From Trichormus_B sp936914905 (GTDB taxonomy: Bacteria > Cyanobacteriota > Cyanobacteriia > Cyanobacteriales > Nostocaceae), in assembly GCF_039871975.1 (NCBI RefSeq), contig NZ_JBDPLL010000001.1: a stretch of 64,000 bases of DNA, one strand, 5' to 3'. The notes beneath the pieces are model-generated. The model was not told where the DNA came from. It saw only the letters and a program-made list of their open reading frames with translations, and did no database searches. The translations under genes were made by a program, and so were the position numbers. Positions within the stretch are counted from its first letter, which is position 1, and each line of letters starts with the position of its first letter. Of the stretch, positions 8,305 through 18,622 are shown in pieces.

Positions 8305-9279
8305 TTATTCTTCTACTCGATACCCTAACTCTGCTAACCTCACTCGTGAATGTCGCCATTTGGGTTGCACTTTCACAAATAATTCTAGGTAAACTTTACC
8401 AGCAATCAGTTTTTGGATTTGTTCACGAGCTGTACTACCAATAGCTTTCAGCATTGTGCCACCTTTACCAATCAAAATCCCTTTTTGGGAATCTCTCTCG
8501 ACGTGGATAGTTGCGAGTACACGGGTAATGCTTGGGGTTTCTTCTACTAAATCAATTGAAATCGCCACTGAATGAGGTACTTCTTCACGGGTTAACAATA
8601 AAATCTGTTCCCGAATTAATTCCCCCATAATAAACCGTTCTGGCTGGTCTGTAACTAAATCTGGTGGATAATAAAAAGGCCCAGGTTCTAAATGTTCAAT
8701 TAATAATTCTTGTGCTTCCACTAATCCTAAAGCAGTCTTAGCAGAAAATTTGATAGTTTGCCATTGATGTTCCTTCGCCAACTGAATATAACTATCATCC
8801 AGTTTCTCAGCATCTGCTGGTTGTTCGTCAATTTTGTTAATCCCTAATATTACTGGTGTTTGACTACGACTGAGTAACTCAGTAATAAAGAGATCGCTTC
8901 CACCACAAGGCGCTGTTCCATCAACTACACACAATACAACATCTACCGACTCAATTGCGATTTTGGCATTTTTTACCAGGACTTCTCCTAATTGATGATG
9001 AGGTTTATGAATTCCTGGTGTATCAACAAAAATTAACTGAGCCTTATCTGTAGTTAAAATACCCCGTAACCGATTTCTAGTAGTTTGAGGTATAGGTGAT
9101 GTAATAGCAATTTTTTGTCCTACTAATTGATTCATCAAAGTAGATTTACCTACATTGGGACGACCAATAATGCCGATAAAACCAGATTTAAACTCAGGAG
9201 GAGCTTGGGGAATTGTTACTTCTCCTGAAAACGAGAAGCTATAATTATCACTACTACTCACCTTGGACTCCACCTTCAT
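8305..9279 (-). CDS. era: GTPase Era
   Basis: A 324-residue Era GTPase, which binds 16S rRNA and assists 30S ribosomal subunit maturation. G-motifs are in order: GRPNVGKS at residues 39-46, the switch region around SPIPQTTRNR, DTPG at 86-89 and NKID at 148-151. The C-terminal KH RNA-binding domain includes GKGGTMLKAIGSTAREQI. The N-terminal extension of about 30 residues before the G domain is usual in cyanobacteria. Intact; its stop faces the convergent DUF3611 gene. Confidence 0.96.
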   Translation of the reverse strand: MKVESKVSSSDNYSFSFSGEVTIPQAPPEFKSGFIGIIGRPNVGKSTLMNQLVGQKIAITSPIPQTTRNRLRGILTTDKAQLIFVDTPGIHKPHHQLGEVLVKNAKIAIESVDVVLCVVDGTAPCGGSDLFITELLSRSQTPVILGINKIDEQPADAEKLDDSYIQLAKEHQWQTIKFSAKTALGLVEAQELLIEHLEPGPFYYPPDLVTDQPERFIMGELIREQILLLTREEVPHSVAISIDLVEETPSITRVLATIHVERDSQKGILIGKGGTMLKAIGSTAREQIQKLIAGKVYLELFVKVQPKWRHSRVRLAELGYRVEE

Positions 9280-9460
9280 ATTTCACAATTCGGATAAATT
9301 CTTATTATCAGTTTAATCTATTACTGAATAGATTTTCTTATGTTCTTCAAAAGAAGATCAGCAATCAGCCAACAAGAAATTGCAAATTCATCATTCAAAA
9401 ACTTCAGATAACCCACTTCTCCAAAAAATCCAGCTTATTGTTCATAACTGATTACTAAAC

Positions 9461-9647
9461 TTAAGTTCCTGGTAAATTTCGCAATCTCACATTTAAATGA
9501 GTCCGATCTCCTAAAGTTTGCAACATCGGACCATGTTCAGTAAATTCAATAATACTTACAGAACCAACTGGATATCCCTAACGATAACGAAAACGTCCCA
9601 CATCAATTCCTAGCAAACTACAGAGAATGATTCTAATAGTTGCTTTA
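9461..9647 (-). pseudogene. Histidine phosphatase (phosphoglycerate mutase family), C-terminal fragment
   Basis: The minus strand reads KATIRIILCSLLGIDVGRF, RYR, a stop, GYPVGSVSIIEFTEHGPMLQ and TLGDRTHLNVRLRNLPGT to a natural TAA. This is the C-terminal third of a phosphoglycerate-mutase-like histidine phosphatase. The family's second catalytic His lies just before KATIRI in homologues and is missing here. The fragment is cut exactly at the left end of the ISAzo13 element and also carries an internal stop. Confidence 0.75.
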
Positions 9648-10439
9648 GGAAAGTGGATTAAATAAAGTGTAAGAGTGCCAATAAGATCTATACCCCAGAA
9701 GGGTAAATGGAGAACTGGTAGATGATGCACCATGACCCTGGTGAAATTGAAGTTAAAATGCGACGATACTATAAGTCTTTAAGTCTTTGTCACAGAAGGA
9801 TGGCCGGATATGGGCGGCGATTGAAGCCCTAAAACTAGGGTAGGGCGGGCAGGGAGAGATCCGCGGCTTGTTCTTATGCCATCACGAAACCTGAAAGTTG
9901 GGCTTGGGGGAACTGGAGGAAGAAAAGATGGTTGAGCAGGAGGGGATTCGCCAACCCGGAGGTGGAGGGAAATCAGCCTTTGAGACGANNNNNNNNNNNN
10001 NNNNNNNNNNNNNNNNNNNNNNNNNNNNNNNNNNNNNNNNNNNNNNNNNNNNNNNNNNNNNNNNNNNNNNNNNNNNNNNNNNNNNNNNCACAGGACTTAC
10101 AGGCCTTAGTTAATGAACTGGCCATGGAAATTCCCATCCCTCATTATCCCCCCTACACCTCCAAATAGAATCCCATCGGGTATCGTTTCTTTCCTCATAT
10201 TTCTCCCCTGTGTCAGGGGCTGATCTTTGAGAGTATCCAGACTATAGAAGAGCTCATGGCAACGGCAACCACCCGAACTGGACTCAAACTCTTAACGACC
10301 ATTCTCTATAACACCTATCAAACCGGCCGAAAAGTCGCTGTTGACTTCAAATCAAATCTGAAGATTGTTTTTGATCAATTCTTGCCCCAATAGAATTACA
10401 GCCCTGAACTAGAGTTACAGGTTATTTCATCCACTATCC
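9648..10439 (+). mobile_element. ISAzo13-type insertion sequence, copy 1 (contains assembly gap)
   Basis: The ends are GGAAAGTGGATTAAAT on the left and, on the right, the reverse complement of GGATAGTGGATGAAAT. A TTA flanks both sides (9645-9647 and 10440-10442), consistent with a 3-bp target duplication. The coding strand is plus. Near the left it encodes the region around IRQPGGGGKSAFET (frameshifted). After 100 Ns (9989-10088) it encodes QALVNELAMEIPIPHYPPYT, a stop, then GYRFFPHISPLCQGLIFES and ending KIVFDQFLPQ. These are the conserved segments of ISAzo13-family transposases. The in-frame stop after PPYTSK shows the transposase is inactive in this copy. Confidence 0.85.
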
Positions 10440-10565
10440 TTACCAATTCCTCGTTGCCATAATGCTTTGATTTGTGTAGCGTTGAGAGCCAAAGAGCGGA
10501 TATTGGGTGTGATCACCATTGGCACATCTAAAACCCTGTGCGATCGCAGATATCGTTTAATCAAG
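10440..10565 (-). pseudogene. Unidentified coding remnant
   Basis: One minus-strand frame reads IKRYLRSHRVLDVPMVITPN and IRSLALNATQIKALWQRGIG without a stop and looks like genuine protein. I cannot assign it to a family. Deleting the adjacent IS and one TTA would join it in frame (RGIG-KATIRII) to the phosphatase fragment on the other side, but phosphatases of that family do not contain this segment in my knowledge. Confidence 0.4.
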
Positions 10566-10652
10566 ATCTGCTCTTACACATTGTTTTGAGTGGGTTGATA
10601 GAAGTAGCATAGGGTATTAATCCTGTCCCGCTTACGACGGTAAGAGGCAGAC

Positions 10653-10799
10653 GCAGAACTGCAAACAACATTCGCTGACCTGACCGCTATTATTGACAAT
10701 CTAGCAGATGGACTACTTGTTACTGATATTAACGGACAAATTACACAATTTAATCCAGCTTTACTAAAGATGTTCCGATTAGGCGACATTGACCTCTAA
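10653..10799 (+). pseudogene. PAS-domain fragment of a sensor kinase
   Basis: The frame encodes AELQTTFADLTAIIDNLADG, LLVTDINGQITQFNPALLKM and FRLGDIDL before a stop. This is the N-terminal half of a PAS domain. Nothing else of the kinase is present. Confidence 0.65.
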
Positions 10800-10810
10800 T
10801 CCAAAATAGT

Positions 10811-10867
10811 ATGACTCAAAAAATTATCACTGTTGATGATGAACCTAATGTCTTGATTTTGGACTAA
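10811..10867 (+). pseudogene. Response-regulator receiver domain remnant
   Basis: An ATG opens MTQKIITVDDEPNVLILD and stops after 18 residues. The VDDEP motif is the acidic pocket of a CheY-like receiver domain. It follows the PAS fragment by 12 bases, so the two probably come from one former two-component locus. Confidence 0.6.
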
Positions 10868-11057
10868 GTAGAACAACCATTTAAAATAGACTAAAAGCCT
10901 CAACCATAAGATTTTTGAATTTTGAATTTAGAATTCCCCGAACTGGTGGACTTTTCCAACATCCTCTAAAACCTACTCCTTCTAAAACTGGTATTATTAT
11001 ACTAGTGACGTAATTACAACCTTGTCACACCAGTAAATCACTAATAATCAAAACTTT

Positions 11058-12527
11058 ATGCTTACCCAAGATAAAAAACAAATCGACTGGAAACCCATCA
11101 TCAAAAAACTTATCGCTGTTATTGGTGAAAAAGGTGTAGTTAAACGCAAAGAAGAACTCCTTACTTATGAATGTGACGGTTTAACCAGCTATCGTCAAAC
11201 TCCTCCAGTAGCAGTTTTACCCAGAACTACAGAACAGGTGGCGGAAGTTGTGAAAATATGTAATCAATACTCCGTTCCTTTCATTGCGCGAGGTTCTGGT
11301 ACGGGTTTATCTGGTGGTGCTTTACCATCAGAAAATTCAGTGTTAATTGTCACTGCTCTAATGCGACAAATCCTCAGCATTGATTTAGAAAATCACCTTG
11401 CTATTGTTCAACCAGGGGTAATTAATAGTTGGGTGACACAAGCTGTAAGCGGTGCTGGTTTTTACTTTGCACCTGACCCTTCTAGTCAAATAATCTGTTC
11501 TATTGGTGGAAATATTGCCGAAAATTCCGGGGGAGTACATTGTTTAAAATACGGTGTAACTACTAATCATGTTTTGGGTTTAAAACTCGTACTTCCTGAT
11601 GCTTCTATTGTTGATGTCGGTGGACAAATCCCTGAAATGCCTGGTTATGATTTACCTGGTGTATTTGTCGGTTCGGAAGGAACTTTAGGAATTGCTACAG
11701 AAATAACTTTGAGAATTCTCAAAAGTGCGGAATCAATTTGTGTACTTTTGGCAGACTTTAATAGTGTTGATGCTGCGGCAGCAAGTGTTTCTGACATTAT
11801 TAGTGCCGGCATTATTCCTGGTGGCATGGAAATGATGGATAATATTAGTATTAATGCTGTCGAAGATGTTGTCGCTACTAATTGTTATCCCCGTGATGCA
11901 GCAGCAATTTTATTAGTAGAAATTGATGGTTTAGATGTAGAAGTTGCAGTCAATAAACAGCGGGTAGCACGAATTTGTCAGAAAAATGGAGCGCGTAATA
12001 TTACTTCTGCTACTGACCCAGAAACCAGATTAAAATTATGGAAGGGTAGAAAAGCTGCTTTTGCTGCTGCGGGACATATCAGCCCTGATTATTATGTTCA
12101 AGATGGTGTAATTCCTCGGACGCAATTACCTTATGTATTAAAGGAAATTGAAGCTATCAGTCAAAAATATGGTTATCGTATTGCGAATGTATTTCATGCT
12201 GGTGATGGAAATCTTCATCCCTTGATCTTATTTAATAATTCTGTAGCGGGAGAGTTAGAAAAAGTTGAAGAAGCGGGGGGAGAAATTCTTAAACTTTGTG
12301 TGAAAGTAGGTGGTAGCATTTCTGGTGAACATGGTATTGGTGCGGATAAAAAATGCTATATGCCAGATATGTTTAATCAGGCTGATTTAGAAACTATGCA
12401 ATGGGTGAAGCAAGTTCTTAATCCTCGAGGTTTGGCCAATCCTGGTAAGATTTTCCCTACACCGCGCACTTGTGGAGAAGCTGCGAAAGCATCAATTCAG
12501 AAGTTTGCAGCTGTGGAAAGATTTTAA
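11058..12527 (+). CDS. glcD: Glycolate dehydrogenase subunit GlcD, FAD-binding
   Basis: A 489-residue FAD-linked oxidase of the PCMH fold that oxidises glycolate to glyoxylate in photorespiration. The FAD-binding region carries VLPRTTEQVAEVVKIC, ARGSGTGLSGGALP near residue 78 and GGNIAENSGGVHCLKYGVTT near residue 155. The C-terminal oxidase domain has NVFHAGDGNLHP with the metal-binding histidines and SGEHGIGADK near the end. Length and motif order are typical. It is intact and single, with no glcE/glcF neighbours in this window. Other D-lactate/glycolate dehydrogenases share this layout, so exact substrate is inferred. Confidence 0.9.
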   Translation: MLTQDKKQIDWKPIIKKLIAVIGEKGVVKRKEELLTYECDGLTSYRQTPPVAVLPRTTEQVAEVVKICNQYSVPFIARGSGTGLSGGALPSENSVLIVTALMRQILSIDLENHLAIVQPGVINSWVTQAVSGAGFYFAPDPSSQIICSIGGNIAENSGGVHCLKYGVTTNHVLGLKLVLPDASIVDVGGQIPEMPGYDLPGVFVGSEGTLGIATEITLRILKSAESICVLLADFNSVDAAAASVSDIISAGIIPGGMEMMDNISINAVEDVVATNCYPRDAAAILLVEIDGLDVEVAVNKQRVARICQKNGARNITSATDPETRLKLWKGRKAAFAAAGHISPDYYVQDGVIPRTQLPYVLKEIEAISQKYGYRIANVFHAGDGNLHPLILFNNSVAGELEKVEEAGGEILKLCVKVGGSISGEHGIGADKKCYMPDMFNQADLETMQWVKQVLNPRGLANPGKIFPTPRTCGEAAKASIQKFAAVERF

Positions 12528-12716
12528 TTTGATGCTAAAGTATCAGCACATTATGTAAGCATTAAGGATAGTGCTTTATGTCTGAATAATTACTACATCT
12601 ATTTTGTGCCTTTCTGATTTCTTTCCAAAAGGTCTTCATTTCATTACATAATCCTGACACATATAATTTGATTTTGTAGTTATATATAGTAGGACAATAC
12701 TAAGTTTAATTTGCAA

Positions 12717-13970
12717 ATGAAGAGGGTGTTCGGTTATTTTTTTTATTTTGTCTGTGTTTAGGATTCGTCTTCAGTTTAACAGTATTTACAATCTTTAACA
12801 GTATTTACAGTTTCTTCTACTTTTATTTTTTCTCAAGAAGTAAGTTCTTTGACTACAGAAATTCGCGGTGTTTGGTTGACTAATGTTGCCAGTAGTCTGC
12901 TTTTTGTCCCTTGGGGTATTCACCGTGCTACTGATCAATTAGCATCGTTGAATTTTAATACTATTTATCCATTAGTCTGGAACAGAGGTTAGACTTTTTA
13001 TAAAAGTGCTGTTGCTCAAACTGTTACAGGTGACGAAATTCAACCTTTTATAAATTTTATGCATGGTGGGGTAGTAAGGATGTTTTAGCGAAGTTAGTAA
13101 ATTCGTCAAAAAATAAAGATATAAATATTATTCCTTGGTGTGAATATGGGTTCATAACTCTACCTAATTCTGTATTAGCAAAGGTACACTAATAATGGTT
13201 AACAATTGGGAAAAAAGTTATTAAGTTCAATAATTAAATTATGCCGTAAGAAGTTGAGAATAATGTTGAGAATAATGGTGTTTGTAATCGGCAAGTTTGG
13301 TTAGTTTCTCTCCATCGCTAGGTGCAGGAATTTATTCAAAATTTAATCTTATAAGTTGTCAAGAATTATGATCTGCCTGGGATTCAAGTTGATGACCATT
13401 TCGGTATGCCGATACAATTTGGTTATGATACATATACTATTAAACTTTACTAGAAAGAACATTTAGGTAAGAATCCACCTGATGATCCTTTTGCAGCTGA
13501 ATAGATGGGGTGGTGGGTAAAGGAAATTACTGATTTTATGGTGAGAATCAATAAAGCTATTAAAGCAATTAAACCCCATCTGAAAGTATATTTCTCTCCT
13601 AATTCTCAGTATTATGCCTATAAATATTATTTGCAAGATTGGGAAAATTGGGTAAATAAAGGTTTAGAGGATAAGTTGACTTTGCAGGTATATCGAGATG
13701 ATAAAAACTCTTTCATTGTAGATATAGAAAAACCTGCGGTACAATATGCAATGACTAAAATTCCCCTTAGTATTGGGATTTTAACCGTAACTACTATCAG
13801 TCCTGTGGATATTAAATGAATTCAAGAACACGTGGAAATTGTGCGTGATGGAATTCACTCCAGTGCATTGGAAAAGTTTATGGGGTTATATTACTCCTGA
13901 ATCTCCTCAAAAGCGGCTTAAGGCTTTTTTAGATTTGTTTTCTACCGAAGCAGTTCAACCTTTACATTGA
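12717..13970 (+). pseudogene. Family-10-like glycosyl hydrolase (GHL10/DUF187), degraded
   Basis: Fragments in shifting frames match this family of secreted glycoside-hydrolase-like proteins. They include EIRGVWLTNVASSLL, HRATDQLASLNFNTIYPLVW, GIQVDDHFGMPIQFGYD, then the open segment 13505-13819 (VRINKAIKAIKPHLKVYFSP, LQVYRDDKNSFIVDIEKPAV), and finally a part matching YITPESPQKRLKAFLDLFS. There are several stops and frameshifts, including in the signal-peptide region after the ATG at 12717. It is an old pseudogene. Confidence 0.75.
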
Positions 13971-14083
13971 AAAAAATCGTGATGCAATTAGCATTATTCA
14001 AAACTAAATTTAATATCTTTACTTTTACGTAACTGTGGAGTTTCACTACTTTAAGTGATTTTTTATGAAGTTTATTTTTGATT

Positions 14084-14565
14084 AAAATTGGTGAAAAGCC
14101 TGATGTCGGAATGCTAGAAGCTGTTGTGGGTGGATTTACGATCGCATTCCCCCAAAGTTATATACTTAGACAACTATCTTTCTTTTCGGCTGGATACTAT
14201 CAACAGTCTTCGCTTGGGTACTAATTACCGCCATTGCCGCGGGTACTATAGATTGGTATGTACCATTAACATAATTTTTATCTTTTAGAATCGTCTTTGG
14301 AATTATTTCCAGGGGTATTGGCGGCTTGGTGATTGGAGTGACACAATACTGGTTAGCAATTCCTTAATCACTCTACTGGGGATGGTCTTGGATATTCCTG
14401 AATTCAGCAATTTGGGCTGTGGTTTTACCAGTTGGTTCGATTATAGGTATATTTTTGCACTGCTTCACACAGTTATTTTTCGGGGAAGTTGTCGGTTTGG
14501 CTATTACTTGGTTCATTGTAGGAGTCTTCACAGGAATCACCGCTTACAAGTTGTTTCGTTCATAA
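14084..14565 (+). pseudogene. Hydrophobic membrane protein, degraded
   Basis: Frames shift several times but repeatedly encode membrane helices: ILSTVFAWVLITAIAAGTID, IISRGIGGLVIGVTQYWLAI, SAIWAVVLPVGSIIGIFLHC, and GLAITWFIVGVFTGITAYKL ending in FRS and a TAA. The pattern resembles multi-helix cyanobacterial proteins of unknown function. I do not recognise a named family. The start is approximate. Confidence 0.5.
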
Positions 14566-14975
14566 GTGAGAAAGGATAGAGTATAGGGGTGTAGGGAAAG
14601 ATAATAGTCTGTCAAAGACATTTTGTCGTTACCAATTACCCATTACAAATATTTGGGGAAATATGAAAAATTTTAACAATTGTGAATATTTTTCTGATTT
14701 ATAACTCAGTATATGCAAGAATCTTAAAACATTACTGACAACAACTTCAGTATACTTTTACATGAGTAAGACGAATTTTTGTCTGTAACCAGCAGGAATT
14801 CTTGCGTTTACGCCTATTCGCTTAGGGATATTTCGGTTAAGAATTAGAGAAAGATATAAATATCCATGAGTCAAATCTGAACAATACTTAGCTTTAGGCG
14901 CTAGGAAGTTTTTGTCACCAAAATTAATACCAAGAGAGCGCCTATAAGAGTCAGAAATATCAAATACGGACTTTC
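14566..14975. other. Intergenic region, nothing recognised
   Basis: AT-rich sequence between two pseudogenes. I see no gene, RNA or repeat that I can support. Confidence 0.5.
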
Positions 14976-17368
14976 ATGAAAATCAATTCAGTTGAGTCAT
15001 CCCCAACTTGACCAACATAGCACCCAGGCAGATTTTATTTGATACAGAACTGGATGAAACAAGCAGTAGTGAGCAGGTTCTAGCAAGTATGTACAATTCT
15101 GCGCAGACATCTATATTAGACCTCTTGCAGAATGAATCTTATGTTATAAGAGGGGGGGTTGTCTTTGTTTTAGCCAAAAGTTAGAGTTACACGGTTATGT
15201 TTGAATTAGTGATCGCAAAGAACACCAAAAATACATAAAATCCAAAACTCCCTATCATACCACAGAAACAATTTTGTAAGAGGTCTATTTATTATCGATG
15301 TTTTGGAAGAGGGAGATTTTCAGTATCTAGCACTTAATCCGACCGAGGAGAGATAGGTTAGTATTCCCTCAGAGGAACTGCGCGGTAAGAAACCAGAGGA
15401 TATTCTTTCTCCTGATATTCTTTCTCCTGTAGATGCTGCTAGGCTGTCTAAACGTTATGCTGATTGTGTGCGCTTAGGAAAAACATCTTTGTATTTACAA
15501 GGTGTCAATACTTGGTGGAGTAGCACTTTAACTCCATTGCGAGATCCAAATTCTAGAATTGACAGGTTGATTGGTACTAGCAACAATATTACTTCTTCCA
15601 CGTTATTAGAAAAAGCTGGAAGAATGACAGTAAAAAGGGAGAGATTACTAGAAGCAGTTGCCCATAAGATCAGTCAATGTTAAGATTTAGAAGTTATTCT
15701 ACGGCAAAGAGTTAAAGAAACCTATCATTTACTGGATTGTGATCGCATCCTAATGTACTATTTTCTTTCAAACTGAAAATAGTATAGTAATTCTGGCTGA
15801 ATCAACAATTATGGCTAGCAATTCTCTACTAGGTCGAAAAGTCCAACATTCCTGTTTTGATATTCAGCTTTAATAATATGAACATGGTTATATTCACATA
15901 ACTGAAGATATTTATACCACAGGTTTATACCCTTGCTAAATAGATTTTCTCGCCTCTATGCAAGTGCAAGGTAATCTAGTAGTCCCAATTTCATTACAGC
16001 AAAATTTATGGGGACTTTGAATTGCTAAACAATGCCGAGAAACGCGAAAATGGCAGGGCAGCGAGAAGAAATTGACGTATTCAAACAAATTGCTCTCTAA
16101 CTTGGTATTGCCACTCAGCAAGCAGAACTACAAAAATAACAGCACAAATCACAATTAAATCAGACGCAGAATTTTCAAGCAATTGTGCGAAGAATTACTG
16201 AGAGAATATGCAATCATCTGCATGTTAACCAAGCCCTACAAACCGGAATTCAGGAATTGGCTCAATTATTATAACTAGAACGATGTCAAATAGAACTGTA
16301 TAATATCTGCCAAACATCAGTTACACTTACCAGTGAATATAGCTCCAATTTGCCACATGAACAGCGATTAACTAGAGAAATTTTAGACTTTCCCCAAGTT
16401 TATCAGTCATTTTTACAAAAACAATTTTTCCAATCTTTAGAAATTCTTCCTGGCTGGAATTCACAAATAGAAGTCGTTTGCCAACTTGCTTGTCCAATTT
16501 TTGATGCTAAAGGAGTTGTATGCAGTATTTGGTTAATCAAATCCATAGAAGAAACATTCGAGCAATTGGAGATATCCTTAGTACAGGAAATAGCTAATGA
16601 ATGTGCAATCGCAACTAGTCAATCTTAACTCTATGAAAAAACTAAAGCACAAGTAAAAGAAGTAGAAAGACGATAATGTTACAAAACCGAATTCCTCAAA
16701 ACCTTTTCCCAAGACGTTCGCACACCAGTTACTAGTATTAGTCTTGCAGCTCAAACTTTAGAAGGTTTGCTCACACCCAACGGTATTTTAGATATTGAAT
16801 TAGTAACAAAATTATTATAGAGTTTACATAACGAATGTGGACGCGAAAACACATTAATTAACTATTTACTAACACTAACATATCTAAAAAATGAACCCGA
16901 ACTCCCAACATTAATTGCCATTAATTTATAAACTTGGCTAACTCCCATTGTTGAATCCTTTCTGGATGTTGCCAATTGACAGAAACAAAACTTAAAGTTA
17001 AATATTGCCCCAAACCTGCCACTATTAGAAATAGACATTACCGACCTTTTATCACAGAATTGCTCAACAATGCTTGCAAATACACCCCCGCAGGTGAATC
17101 AATTACCATCTCAGCTAACTTGAGTGCAGACACAGTAGAGTTAAAAGTCTGTTATTCTGGTGTCGAGATTCCCAACTATGAATTAACAGCGGTTTTTCAG
17201 CCATTTTATCGTTTTACCAACAATGCTCCCTCGAAATCTACCGATTCTGGACTAGAACTGGCTTTGGTGAAAGCAATGATGGAACGTTAAAACATCTCAA
17301 TTAATGTTGGAAACGCAGAGAATCACATCACTTTCACGATCAAATTCCCACTTGAACCACTTTTTTAA
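14976..17368 (+). pseudogene. Multidomain sensor histidine kinase (PAS-GAF-HisKA-HATPase), dead and split by a MITE
   Basis: Pieces of one kinase run in order on the plus strand. A PAS domain begins VLASMYNSAQTSI, is interrupted by the repeat at 15119-15285, and resumes FIIDVLEEGDFQYLALNPTE. A GAF-like part follows (LVVPISLQQNLWG), then a second GAF-like region (16350-16628). The HisKA region reads LKTFSQDVRTPVTSISLAAQ with the phospho-acceptor His replaced. The HATPase domain has ITELLNNACKYTPAGESITI and a weakly kept G box, and ends KFPLEPLF. There are at least ten stops or frameshifts. The 5' limit is approximate. Confidence 0.8.
15119..15285. repeat. MITE-like repeat family M4, copy 1, inside the kinase pseudogene
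   Basis: A 167-bp element with inverted ends GACCTCTTGCAGAAT and ATTTTGTAAGAGGTC, flanked on both sides by TA (15117-15118 and 15286-15287). The kinase reading resumes on the far side, so this is an insertion. A second copy at 18033-18197 matches along its whole length. TA targets and these ends suggest mobilisation by an IS630/Tc1- or IS5-like transposase, which is inference. Confidence 0.85.
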
Positions 17369-17418
17369 CTGCAACACTAGCGGCAACGTAAAAAGTCTGC
17401 TATTATCGCTTTTAGTAA

Positions 17419-17490
17419 GGGTGACTAGCTCAACGGCAGAGCATCGGACTCTTAATCCGCTGGTTCTGAGTTCGAATCTCAGGTCACCCA
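17419..17490 (+). tRNA. tRNA-Lys (anticodon CTT)
   Basis: The full cloverleaf is visible. The acceptor stem GGGTGAC / GTCACCC is perfectly paired with discriminator A. The D arm is GCTC...GAGC, the anticodon loop CTCTTAA holds CTT at the centre, and the T arm CTGAG / CTCAG encloses TTCGAAT. No CCA is encoded. The first anticodon-stem pair is a T-C mismatch. It lies 50 bases after the kinase pseudogene. Confidence 0.88.
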
Positions 17491-18032
17491 CTCCCTTTCA
17501 GCCACTACGATTTTTCGGACTGACTAACTCTTGCCTAAACTCCCCAATGATACGCCTGCAAAACCCTTGATTTTTCGGGACAACAGGTGATAAAGCTTTG
17601 ACTAGATTCAATAACAATCCCTAATAATTAAGAAAAGTATTTTTACTCTGGTTTTTGGTTTAGTGTTTGGAGTGCGATCGCATCCTCCTGAACCTGATCG
17701 CATAATATCGCATAATATCGTAATATTCGAATGTAGTTATATGACCATAAAAACCTTTTCAACTCACGAAACCATCGGCTTAACATTAACTAGCAGCAGT
17801 ATCGGTATTTTCCCCTTGATTCAAATTAGTGAGTAGAGATTCTGCCAGATTTGTAAAATCTGGCAGAATCTCTACTCATGCACTAACTAAAAGCCACAGC
17901 TTAGATATCGTCTCCCAGAAATGTTGCTGGAAGATAGCCGAGAAGAGAAAGCCAAAAAATGCTAAATGTTCAGTGGACTAGCCCCAGAAAGCAATTAGAT
18001 TATTATTTAATAGCCCTCTTGATTATTTAATA
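17491..18032. other. Intergenic region with a long perfect hairpin
   Basis: No gene is supported. It holds the hairpin at 17831-17877, a short tandem motif (ATCGCATAAT repeated near 17698-17720), and a tandem duplication of GATTATTTAATAGCCCTCTT near 18001-18040 at the edge of the second M4 copy. A 32-residue ORF starting at 17741 runs into the left arm of the hairpin; I cannot assign it. Confidence 0.5.
17831..17877. repeat. Perfect 22-bp inverted repeat (hairpin)
   Basis: The arm GAGTAGAGATTCTGCCAG plus ATTT at 17831-17852 pairs without mismatch with 17856-17877 around the 3-base loop GTA. No T tract follows, so it is not a standard terminator. A perfect long stem suggests a recent insertion or an active structural element. 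Confidence 0.85.
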
Positions 18033-18197
18033 GCCCTCTTGCAGAATTAATTTTATGTTATAACCAAGGCTTGTCTTTGTTATAGCTAGAAGTTAAAGTT
18101 ACACGGTTATGTTTGAATTAGCGAGCGCAAAGAACACGAAAAATACATAAAATCTAAAGCTCCCTATCACACCACAGAAATAATTTTGCAACAGGTC
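18033..18197. repeat. MITE-like repeat family M4, copy 2
   Basis: The element is colinear with the one at 15119-15285: shared TTGTCTTTGTT, TTACACGGTTATGTTTGAAT, AAATACATAAAATC and CACAGAAA blocks. Its ends are slightly decayed (GCCCTCTTGCAG on the left, CAACAGGTC on the right). Confidence 0.8.
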
Positions 18198-18309
18198 TTA
18201 TTAACTCAGGAGAGGACTTTTTATTAGGAAATCTATCTATTTTGAATACCAGCGGATATCCATACACTCAATATGATTTAGACGAAGTTTTATCAAGAAA
18301 TATTCCTTA

Positions 18310-18622
18310 GGAAAGTGGATTAAATAAGGTGTAAGAGTGCCAATAAGATCTATACACTAGAAGGGTAAATGGAGAACTGCTAGATGATGCGTCCTGACCC
18401 TGGTGAAATTGAAGTTAAAATGCAACGATACTAAACGATACTATAAGTCGTTGTCAGAGAAGGATGGCCGTATATGGGCGGCGTCAGCGTTTGAGAGGAT
18501 TGCCTCCTGAAAAGAAGGCTTTTTAGAAATGTTTAAGTGTTATACAGCGGCTTCACGGATGGATGAAACCGTCAAGTGGACTCATCTCAAGCCTGATGAG
18601 ATTGCCAGATTGCTGGGACATG
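18310..18622 (+). mobile_element. ISAzo13-type insertion sequence, copy 2, left part up to assembly gap
   Basis: It starts with the same left end as copy 1 (GGAAAGTGGATTAAAT) and encodes DETVKWTHLKPDEIARLLGH, a conserved ISAzo13 transposase segment. Relative to copies 1 and 3, an internal stretch is deleted between the GGATGGCCG.ATATGGGCGGCG region and the TTTGAGA.GATTGCC region. The copy disappears into the N run at 18623-18722 and no right end is seen after it. Confidence 0.8.

Noticed and set aside
9882..10168. ORFs running through the N block
   Set aside because: Their apparent length comes from unknown bases; the real content is broken ISAzo13 transposase.
17297..17570. Overlapping ORFs on both strands at the tRNA
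   Set aside because: They consist of kinase tail, tRNA and spacer sequence; the tRNA explains the region.
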